DNA from: Pseudomonadota bacterium
GTDB taxonomy: Bacteria > Pseudomonadota > Gammaproteobacteria > Burkholderiales > Burkholderiaceae_D
Length of the DNA stretch: 13,807 nt
Assembly: GCA_018241865.1 (NCBI GenBank)
Contig: JAFECY010000026.1
Coordinates: forward strand, 1 to 13,807
Direction of reading: 5' to 3'
Below, piece after piece: positions 8,098 through 13,807 of the stretch. The first letter of the stretch is position 1; the number at the start of each line of letters is the position of its first letter. The translations under genes were made by a program, and so were the position numbers. The notes beneath the pieces are model-generated. The model worked only from the letters and a program-made list of their open reading frames with translations. It did not search any database and was not told the origin of the DNA.

Positions 8098-11000
8098 TTA
8101 GTGTAAGGTTTTATGCAAACCCTGTAAATCATAGACGTGCAACTCGTTCAAGTGCGCCATGCCTTCCACCATTGCCTCTGCACCGGCAATGGTCGTAAAG
8201 GTAGTCACGCGCGCAGCCAATGCCGACGTACGGATCGCACGCGAATCGGCGATGGCGTTACGTTTTTCTTCGACGGTATTGATGACCAACGCGATTTCCC
8301 CATTTTTCAACATATCAACAATGTGCGGACGGCCTTCGACCACTTTGTTGACGGTCTCCACTGCAATGCCGGCATCAGCGATAGCGACAGCGGTGCCTTT
8401 GGTAGCGACCACAGAGAAGCCGATCTCAACGAGATCTTTTGCGACTTGCACCGCGCGCGGTTTATCGCTGTTTTTCACCGATAAAAACACCTTACCCGAC
8501 TGCGGCAATTTGACACCCGCGCCGAGTTGCGATTTGACGAAGGCCTCGCCGAAAGTCTTACCGACGCCCATGACTTCGCCGGTCGATTTCATTTCCGGGC
8601 CGAGAATGGTATCGACGCCGGGAAATTTCACGAACGGGAATACGGCTTCTTTCACGCTGAAATAGGAAGGCACGACTTCGCTCTGAATGCCTTGGCTTTC
8701 CAGCGACTGACCGACCATGCAGCGCGCGGCGATCTTGGCCAACTGCAGGCCGGTGGCCTTGGAGACGAAAGGCACGGTGCGCGAAGCACGCGGATTGACT
8801 TCCAGCACATAGACCACGTCTTCGATCTTGCCATCCACCTCCTGCTGCTGAATGGCGAACTGTACGTTCATCAAACCAACCACGTTCAAGCCCTTGGCCA
8901 TCAGGGAAGTCTGGCGCTTCAGCTCATCGATAGTCTGTTGCGAAAGCGAATACGGCGGCAGCGAACAGGCCGAGTCGCCCGAGTGCACACCAGCTTGTTC
9001 GATATGTTCCATCACGCCACCGATGAAAGTACGCTGGCCGTCGGACAGGCAATCGACATCAACCTCGATGGCATCATTCAAGAAGCGGTCCAGCAGCACC
9101 GGCGAATCGTGCGAGACCTTGACGGCATCGCGCATGTAGCGCTCAAGGTCGCGCTGCTCATGGACGATTTCCATCGCGCGGCCACCCAGCACATAGGACG
9201 GACGCACCACCAGCGGATAGCCGATTTCCGATGCCAGTGCCAAGGCCTGTTCTTCGGTACGTGCGGTGCGATTCGGCGGCTGGCGCAGCTTGAGTTCGTG
9301 CAGCATCTTCTGGAAGCGCTCGCGGTCTTCGGCAGCATCGATCATATCCGGCGAGGTGCCGACGATGGGCACACCGTTGGCTTCGAGATCAAGCGCCAAT
9401 TTCAGCGGCGTCTGGCCGCCGTACTGCACGATCACGCCATAAGGTTTTTCTTTATCGACGATTTCCAGCACGTCTTCCAGCGTCAGCGGCTCGAAGTACA
9501 GACGGTCGGAGGTGTCATAGTCGGTCGATACAGTTTCTGGATTGCAGTTGACCATGATGGTCTCGTAACCGTCTTCGCGCATCGCCAACGCCGCATGCAC
9601 GCAGCAGTAATCGAATTCAATGCCTTGGCCGATGCGATTCGGACCACCGCCCAGCACCATGATTTTTTTCTTGTCGGTCGGCTGCGACTCGCACTCTTCT
9701 TCATAGGTCGAGTACATGTACGCCGTCTTGGTGGCGAATTCGCCGGCGCAAGTATCGACCCGCTTGTACACCGGGCGGATGTTCAGCGCACGACGTTTTT
9801 CGCGCACGGCGGTGTCGGTGGTTTTGAGCAGCTTGGCCAGACGACGGTCGGCGAAACCTTTCTGCTTCAGGCGGAACAGGGTGTCGCGGTCGAGCGTTTC
9901 CAGCGTTTTCTCTTCCAGCGCCAGTTCGATATCGACGATTTCCTTGATCTGCACCAGAAACCACGGGTCGATCGATGTCAGCTGCTGCACTTCTTCCAGC
10001 GAGAAACCGTGGGCGAAGGCGTCGCCGACGTACCAGATGCGGTCCGGTCCGGGCGCGCCGAGTTCTTCCTCGATGGTTTCGCGATCGGTGGTTTTTTCAT
10101 TCATGCCATCGACGCCCACTTCCAGGCCGCGCAAGGCTTTCTGGAAGGATTCCTGGAAAGTGCGGCCGATCGCCATGACTTCGCCCACCGATTTCATCTG
10201 GGTGGTGAGATGGTGGTCGGCGGCGGGGAATTTTTCAAAGGCGAAACGTGGAATCTTGGTGACCACGTAATCGATGGTCGGCTCGAACGACGCCGGGGTG
10301 GCGCCGCCGGTGATTTCGTTGCGCAACTCGTCCAGGGTGAAGCCCACGGCGAGCTTGGCGGCGATCTTGGCGATCGGGAAGCCGGTTGCCTTGGACGCCA
10401 GCGCCGAGGAACGCGACACGCGCGGGTTCATCTCGATGACGATCATGCGGCCGTCATTCGGATTGACCGCGAACTGCACGTTGGAGCCGCCGGTATCGAC
10501 GCCGATCTCGCGCAGCACCGCCAGGCTGGCATTGCGCATGATCTGGTATTCCTTGTCGGTCAGGGTCTGCGCCGGCGCCACGGTGATCGAGTCGCCGGTA
10601 TGCACGCCCATCGGGTCGAGGTTTTCGATCGAGCAGACGATGATGCAGTTGTCCGCCTTGTCGCGCACCACTTCCATCTCGTACTCTTTCCAGCCGAGGA
10701 GCGATTCCTCGATCAGCAGTTCCGAGGTGGGCGAAGCTTCCAGCCCGCGCTTGCAGATGGTCTCGAACTCTTCCGAGTTGTAGGCGATGCCGCCGCCGGT
10801 GCCGCCCATGGTGAAGGAGGGGCGGATGATGACCGGGAAACCCAGCTCTTTCTGCACCGCCCAGGATTCGTCCATGGTGTGGGCCACGCCCGACCTGGCC
10901 GAACCCAGGCCGATCCTGGTCATCGCATCCTTGAACTTGGAACGGTCCTCGGCCTTGTCGATGGCTTCCGGCGTGGCGCCGATCAGTTCGCACTTGTACT

Positions 11001-11328
11001 TGTCCAATACGCCGTTGCGCCACAGGTCGAGCGCGCAGTTCAGCGCGGTCTGGCCGCCCATGGTCGGCAGGATGGCGTCGGGGCGCTCCTTGTCGATGAT
11101 GCGCTCCACCACTTGCCAGGTGATCGGCTCGATGTAGGTGACGTCGGCCATTTCCGGGTCGGTCATGATGGTGGCCGGGTTGCTGTTGACCAGGATGACC
11201 TTGTAGCCTTCCTCGCGCAGGGCCTTGCAGGCCTGGGCGCCGGAATAGTCGAATTCGCAGGCCTGGCCGATGATGATCGGGCCGGCGCCGATAATCAGGA
11301 TGCTTTTTATATCAGTACGCTTAGGCAT
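8098..11328 (-). CDS. carB: Carbamoyl phosphate synthase large subunit CarB
   Basis: Makes carbamoyl phosphate from bicarbonate, two ATP and ammonia channelled from CarA, feeding pyrimidine and arginine synthesis. At 1076 residues (1073 in E. coli) the layout is complete: the first ATP-grasp half (about 1-400), oligomerisation domain (about 400-550), second ATP-grasp half (about 555-935) and C-terminal allosteric domain (about 937-1076). The paired NPRxSR motifs sit at 301-306 and 845-850. By comparison with E. coli, the ornithine-site residues His775, Glu777 and Asp785 are kept. Of the UMP/IMP-site residues, Lys956, Thr976, Thr979, Lys995 and Asn1017 are kept, while the position of Thr1017 is Val1019. 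The ATG at 11328 lies within the end of carA (ATGCCTAA, 8-nt overlap), implying translational coupling. The 5' kilobase is visibly more GC-rich than the rest. Confidence 0.99.
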   Translation of the reverse strand: MPKRTDIKSILIIGAGPIIIGQACEFDYSGAQACKALREEGYKVILVNSNPATIMTDPEMADVTYIEPITWQVVERIIDKERPDAILPTMGGQTALNCALDLWRNGVLDKYKCELIGATPEAIDKAEDRSKFKDAMTRIGLGSARSGVAHTMDESWAVQKELGFPVIIRPSFTMGGTGGGIAYNSEEFETICKRGLEASPTSELLIEESLLGWKEYEMEVVRDKADNCIIVCSIENLDPMGVHTGDSITVAPAQTLTDKEYQIMRNASLAVLREIGVDTGGSNVQFAVNPNDGRMIVIEMNPRVSRSSALASKATGFPIAKIAAKLAVGFTLDELRNEITGGATPASFEPTIDYVVTKIPRFAFEKFPAADHHLTTQMKSVGEVMAIGRTFQESFQKALRGLEVGVDGMNEKTTDRETIEEELGAPGPDRIWYVGDAFAHGFSLEEVQQLTSIDPWFLVQIKEIVDIELALEEKTLETLDRDTLFRLKQKGFADRRLAKLLKTTDTAVREKRRALNIRPVYKRVDTCAGEFATKTAYMYSTYEEECESQPTDKKKIMVLGGGPNRIGQGIEFDYCCVHAALAMREDGYETIMVNCNPETVSTDYDTSDRLYFEPLTLEDVLEIVDKEKPYGVIVQYGGQTPLKLALDLEANGVPIVGTSPDMIDAAEDRERFQKMLHELKLRQPPNRTARTEEQALALASEIGYPLVVRPSYVLGGRAMEIVHEQRDLERYMRDAVKVSHDSPVLLDRFLNDAIEVDVDCLSDGQRTFIGGVMEHIEQAGVHSGDSACSLPPYSLSQQTIDELKRQTSLMAKGLNVVGLMNVQFAIQQQEVDGKIEDVVYVLEVNPRASRTVPFVSKATGLQLAKIAARCMVGQSLESQGIQSEVVPSYFSVKEAVFPFVKFPGVDTILGPEMKSTGEVMGVGKTFGEAFVKSQLGAGVKLPQSGKVFLSVKNSDKPRAVQVAKDLVEIGFSVVATKGTAVAIADAGIAVETVNKVVEGRPHIVDMLKNGEIALVINTVEEKRNAIADSRAIRTSALAARVTTFTTIAGAEAMVEGMAHLNELHVYDLQGLHKTLH

Positions 11329-12472
11329 TGCGCTTCTCCATCATCGCAATGAAGCGATCAAACAAGGGGGCGATATCGTGCGGGCCTGGCGAGGCTTCCG
11401 GGTGTCCTTGGAAACAGAAAGCCGGCTTATCGGTGCGAGCGAAGCCCTGCAGCGAACCGTCGAACAACGAAACATGGGTGATGCGGCAATTGGCCGGCAA
11501 GGTAGCTTGGTCAACGGCGAAGCCGTGGTTTTGCGACGTAATCATGACCTGCTTGGTATCGAGGTCCTGCACCGGATGGTTGGCACCGTGATGGCCGAAC
11601 TTCATCTTGATCGTCTTCGCGCCGGAAGCCAGCGCCATGATCTGGTGGCCGAGGCAAATACCGAAGGTTGGAATACCGCGCTCGATCAATTCACGCGTAG
11701 CGGTAATCGCATAGTCGCAAGGCTCTGGATCGCCGGGACCGTTGGACAAGAAAATGCCGTCTGGATTCAATGCCAGCGCATCGGCAGCGCTGGCTTGCGC
11801 CGGCAACACCGTAACCTTGCAACCGCGTTCGGCCAGCATACGCAGGATGTTGAACTTGACGCCGTAGTCGAAAGCGACCACATGGTATTTCGGTGCGGTT
11901 TGCTGGCCGTAGCCCGCGCCCAGTTTCCACTCGGCTTCGGTCCAAATATAAGGTTTGGCAGTCGAAACCACTTTCGCCAAATCCATGCCAGCCAAGCCGG
12001 GGAAGGATTTCGCCAATTCCAGCGCCTTGGCCGGCGTCGCATCCGCGCCGGCAAGAATGGCGCCGTTCTGCGCACCTTTTTCGCGCAGAATGCGCGTCAG
12101 CTTGCGGGTATCGATGCCGGCGATGGCGACGATGTTTTCCGATTGTAAATATGCCGAGAGCGTTTGCTTGCTGCGGAAGTTCGATGCCAAAAGCGGCAAG
12201 TCCTTAATAATCAGACCAGCGGCATGAATTTTGGTGGCTTCGACATCTTCTGGATTGACGCCGGTATTGCCGATGTGCGGGTAAGTCAGAGTGACGATCT
12301 GGCGGCTATAGCTGGGGTCGGTCAGGATTTCCTGGTAGCCGGTCATCGCGGTATTGAAGACCACTTCACCGCTGGTCTGACCACCTGCACCGATAGAAAA
12401 TCCTTGAAAAATCGACCCGTCTGCTAGCGCTAGGATGGCCGGAATTTTTTGGCCGGAAAAGAAATGCAGCAA
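11321..12472 (-). CDS. carA: Carbamoyl phosphate synthase small (glutaminase) subunit CarA
   Basis: Hydrolyses glutamine and passes ammonia to CarB. The protein has 383 residues (382 in E. coli). The N-terminal CarA-specific domain occupies about 8-190, and the class I glutamine amidotransferase domain about 195-380. The nucleophile is Cys273 in GICLGHQ, and the triad is completed by His357 and Glu359 in GHPEASPGP; the oxyanion-region SNGPGDP lies at 243-249. The start is a TTG at 12472: no ATG or GTG lies between it and the in-frame stop at 12491-12493, and CAGGAG stands 6 nt upstream. It overlaps carB by 8 nt. Transcription probably starts near 12620 from the promoter at 12627-12656, giving a leader of about 150 nt with a stable hairpin, so control at the leader level is possible. 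Confidence 0.98.
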   Translation of the reverse strand: MLHFFSGQKIPAILALADGSIFQGFSIGAGGQTSGEVVFNTAMTGYQEILTDPSYSRQIVTLTYPHIGNTGVNPEDVEATKIHAAGLIIKDLPLLASNFRSKQTLSAYLQSENIVAIAGIDTRKLTRILREKGAQNGAILAGADATPAKALELAKSFPGLAGMDLAKVVSTAKPYIWTEAEWKLGAGYGQQTAPKYHVVAFDYGVKFNILRMLAERGCKVTVLPAQASAADALALNPDGIFLSNGPGDPEPCDYAITATRELIERGIPTFGICLGHQIMALASGAKTIKMKFGHHGANHPVQDLDTKQVMITSQNHGFAVDQATLPANCRITHVSLFDGSLQGFARTDKPAFCFQGHPEASPGPHDIAPLFDRFIAMMEKRNA

Positions 12473-12478
12473 GGGTAA

Positions 12479-12484
12479 CTCCTG
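12479..12484 (-). promoter_or_regulatory. Ribosome binding site supporting the carA TTG start
   Basis: The minus strand reads CAGGAG, then TTACCC (6 nt), then TTG. This near-ideal spacing, with no in-frame ATG or GTG nearby upstream, supports TTG as the true start. Confidence 0.7.
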
Positions 12485-12519
12485 ATGTGGTTACCGTCGC
12501 TGCGCCGTGCCATCGTGGC

Positions 12520-12547
12520 CGCGATCATCCGTCCGCGACTGATCGCG
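12520..12547 (-). other. Stable hairpin in the carA leader
   Basis: CGCGATCA and TGATCGCG form a perfect 8-bp stem around a 12-nt loop, between the predicted transcription start (near 12620) and the carA start codon. No U-tract follows, so it is not an intrinsic terminator as it stands. It may be a leader regulatory structure or an mRNA-stability element. Confidence 0.5.
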
Positions 12548-12605
12548 CAAAGAGAAATATTGGCCGGTCCGGGACGTTTGGGAAGGGGTATGCGCTACGA
12601 CGGAA

Positions 12606-12626
12606 TGAATTTGTTCAAACCTTGAA
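12606..12626 (-). promoter_or_regulatory. Overlapping short dyads at the carA transcription start (possible operator)
   Basis: Immediately downstream of the -10 element the minus strand carries TTCAA-GGT-TTGAA, which overlaps TGAA-CAAA-TTCA. The second dyad resembles an ARG box but is 2 bp too short (12 against 14 bp), so an ArgR assignment is not made. The position across the expected start site suits a repressor. Confidence 0.25.
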
Positions 12627-12656
12627 ATTATAGCGCAAAACCCCCTCATCGAGCAA
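12627..12656 (-). promoter_or_regulatory. Sigma-70-type promoter of carAB
   Basis: A perfect TATAAT (12627-12632) is preceded after 18 bp by TTGCTC (12651-12656), which matches the -35 consensus only in TTG. It lies in the gap between the GlcG-like gene and carA and is the best promoter match seen in the window. Confidence 0.65.
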
Positions 12657-12712
12657 ACCGCGAATACACAATCGCCGAGATGCCGCTGCCGGCTCCAGAA
12701 AACAAGGAACGG

Positions 12713-13120
12713 TTATGAAGGCAGAGCCGCGACGCCGGCACGAGCGATTTGCGCATCTTCCGCCGCACGGACACCAGACACGCCGACCGCGCCCAAGCAT
12801 TGCCCCTCGTACATGATGGGCAATGCTCCTTCGATCATCCCCTCCAGCTCGGGAGCCGATAGGAAGGAATAACGGCCATTGTTAATCATGTCTTCGTATA
12901 TCTTGGTTTCGCGGCGACCCAAAGCGGAAGTGCGTGCCTTGGCCTGAGCCATGCTGAGCGAATTGAGCGCGGCGCCATCCATACGCTGCAGCCAGACCAA
13001 ATTGCCGGCATCATCCGCCACGACGATAGTGACCGCCCAGTTGTTAGTGACCGCCTCTGCTTCTGCGGCAGCGGCGATTTTTTTAGCGTCATCGAGGGTC
13101 AGAACTGGTTTGAGTCGCAT
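12713..13120 (-). CDS. HbpS/GlcG-like (DUF336 family) small protein
   Basis: A 135-residue soluble protein of the HbpS/GlcG superfamily, whose members include a haem-binding sensor partner in Streptomyces and the poorly understood GlcG of glycolate operons. Family features visible are the N-terminal LTLDDAKKIAAAAEAEA helix, the VTIVVADDAGNLVWLQRMDGA strand pair (about 30-50), the helix ending in SMAQAKARTSALGR (about 56-69), and the C-terminal GAVGVSG turn (110-116) before a helix rich in Ala. No signal peptide is present, so it is probably cytosolic. Two adjacent ATG codons occur (13123 and 13120); the second is preferred because GGAGG lies 4 nt before it but only 1 nt before the first. It precedes carA by 240 bp on the same strand but appears to be its own unit; no glycolate genes are nearby. 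Its function and any haem binding are unproven. Confidence 0.88.
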   Translation of the reverse strand: MRLKPVLTLDDAKKIAAAAEAEAVTNNWAVTIVVADDAGNLVWLQRMDGAALNSLSMAQAKARTSALGRRETKIYEDMINNGRYSFLSAPELEGMIEGALPIMYEGQCLGAVGVSGVRAAEDAQIARAGVAALPS

Positions 13121-13144
13121 CATGCCTCCATGTGAGAAGGCATG

Positions 13145-13176
13145 ATTGTACTGAGAGTCCATTCCGACGGGAATGG
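13145..13176 (-). promoter_or_regulatory. Candidate promoter with overlapping perfect dyad before the GlcG-like gene
   Basis: TACAAT (13145-13150, five of six to the -10 consensus) lies about 22 bp before the start codons. The 17-bp-spaced -35 position reads TTCCCG, a poor match, and is covered by the perfect dyad CCATTCC-CGTC-GGAATGG (13159-13176). The dyad could be an operator for a regulator, or a hairpin from the upstream transcript. Confidence 0.4.
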
Positions 13177-13181
13177 CTAAA

Positions 13182-13202
13182 GCTACGCTGAATGAGCGCA
13201 GC
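13182..13202 (-). terminator. Weak terminator-like hairpin after the degenerate-GGDEF gene
   Basis: Directly after the TAG stop, GCTGCGC-TCATTCA-GCGTAGC forms a 7-bp stem (one G-U pair) with a 7-nt loop, followed only by TTTAG. It is in the right place for a terminator, but the U-tract is too short to be sure. Confidence 0.35.
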
Positions 13203-13203
13203 C

Positions 13204-13807
13204 CTAATTCATCTTGGCATTCGCCTGCTGCAAAATGAGTTCGGCCAAAGGCTGCAATTCGCTGGACAATTCTTTCATGTGCGCCATGACCTTGTCCTGT
13301 CGGCCTTCTTTAATCCATTGCAACAAAGTGGCCAGATCAACCACGCCAGCGACGGGTTCGTCCGGTTGCTGAAAAGAGATGGCCGAAGACGGCTGCATAG
13401 CCACTTGGGGAGCAGCCGGCGCCTCCACTTCCATGCCGATTTCGACCATGCCATTTTTCAGAAAAATATCTTCTTCTTCCGCACCCACCACACCCGTTGC
13501 GGCTAAGCTCAGACCGATCGCCGCACGCCGGCGAGCGTCATCCTGCAAGCTGAGCACGGTTGGTTCAGCAAAACTGTCAACCGAATGTTCGGAAAGGGAG
13601 GCCACGCCGCAGCAAGCGATGAAGGCCATTTGATCGTCCTTGACCATATTGGCATTGGCGATCGCGCGACAAATGCGCTGAGCAAAATTGCGCGCGGCAT
13701 CGAAATGGATGCTACCGGTGGCAAGCGTAAATTCGGCCTCTCCGGTCTGGGCGACTCGGTCGGTCTGCCGGATAGTTCGCTGCAATAATTGCCCGATGGC
13801 GCTCACC
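13204..13807 (-). CDS. C-terminal part of a degenerate GGDEF-domain protein, 5' end cut by the window
   Basis: The window holds the last 200 residues; the frame runs off the right edge, and the GTG at 13804-13806 is an internal valine codon rather than a start. Residues 5-30 follow the GGDEF-family pattern LLxxxxRxxDxVAxxGGDEFxL, but the signature reads GEAEF at 22-26. The later landmarks are also recognisable: an AARNFAQRICRAI helix (37-49), FIACCGVASL at 62-71 in place of the usual SIGVA strand, and an alanine-rich helix (about 91-106) where ADxALYxAK would be. The second Gly and the Asp of the signature are lost, so diguanylate cyclase activity is unlikely; a c-di-GMP/GTP-sensing or purely structural role is possible. 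Residues about 128-155 are a Pro/Ala-rich linker, and 157-200 a predicted helical tail. What lies upstream (for instance a receiver or sensor domain) cannot be seen. Confidence 0.8.
   Translation of the reverse strand, partial: VSAIGQLLQRTIRQTDRVAQTGEAEFTLATGSIHFDAARNFAQRICRAIANANMVKDDQMAFIACCGVASLSEHSVDSFAEPTVLSLQDDARRRAAIGLSLAATGVVGAEEEDIFLKNGMVEIGMEVEAPAAPQVAMQPSSAISFQQPDEPVAGVVDLATLLQWIKEGRQDKVMAHMKELSSELQPLAELILQQANAKMN

Noticed and set aside
8527..11352. A 941-codon open frame on the plus strand opposite carB
   Set aside because: It lies entirely antisense to an unmistakable carB, its translation is His/Arg/Phe-rich with no recognisable domain, and long antisense frames are common opposite GC-biased conserved genes.
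12430..12528. A 32-residue leader-peptide frame overlapping the carA start
   Set aside because: It has no ribosome site and no run of regulatory codons, and starts inside the hairpin; chance is the simplest explanation.
1..13807. Mobile elements, CRISPR, tRNA/rRNA or defence genes
   Set aside because: No transposase, integrase, repeat array, tRNA-like cloverleaf or defence-type domain was recognised; the window is a conserved core-gene block.

Overview
The window looks like a chromosomal housekeeping region of a betaproteobacterium. The family is probably Oxalobacteraceae, close to Herminiimonas or Janthinobacterium. This placement is inferred from gene order, the style of the FtsH, CarB and FolP proteins, and a moderate G+C content of roughly 55-58% by hand count on sampled lines. 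No database search was possible. All genes lie on the minus strand except yhbY.

Reading the minus strand from the right edge: the 3' end of a gene for a protein with a degenerate GGDEF domain (13204-13807, cut by the window) is followed by a small HbpS/GlcG-like protein (12713-13120). Next comes a promoter and a leader of about 150 nt, then carA-carB (12472-8098, overlapping by 8 nt), greA (8006-7530) and a four-helix DUF4149 membrane protein (7526-7080). The single plus-strand gene, yhbY (6603-7073), converges on DUF4149 and diverges from rlmE with only 31 bp between the start codons. The minus strand continues with rlmE (6571-5927), ftsH (5786-3900), an intrinsic terminator (3821-3848), folP (3803-2928) and glmM (2914-1580). 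A membrane-anchored PAS-GGDEF-EAL protein (1392 to beyond the left edge) comes last.

The order carA-carB-greA-(DUF4149)-yhbY-rlmE-ftsH-folP-glmM is an old proteobacterial block. E. coli keeps greA-yhbY-rlmE-ftsH-folP-glmM, and pseudomonads also have carAB next to greA. The genes serve pyrimidine/arginine precursor supply (CarAB), transcript cleavage (GreA), ribosome and rRNA maturation (YhbY, RlmE), membrane protein quality control (FtsH), folate synthesis (FolP) and peptidoglycan/LPS precursor synthesis (GlmM). Genes with GGDEF domains bracket the block at both edges.

I see no mobile element, CRISPR array, tRNA, rRNA, phage or defence gene, and no convincing new biological system. The points worth a second look are small: a GEAEF replacement of the GGDEF signature at the right edge, a carA gene with a TTG start behind a structured leader, a GC-rich 5' segment of carB, a terminator inside the ftsH-folP-glmM run, a dyad over the promoter of the GlcG-like gene, and the very short rlmE/yhbY divergent gap.
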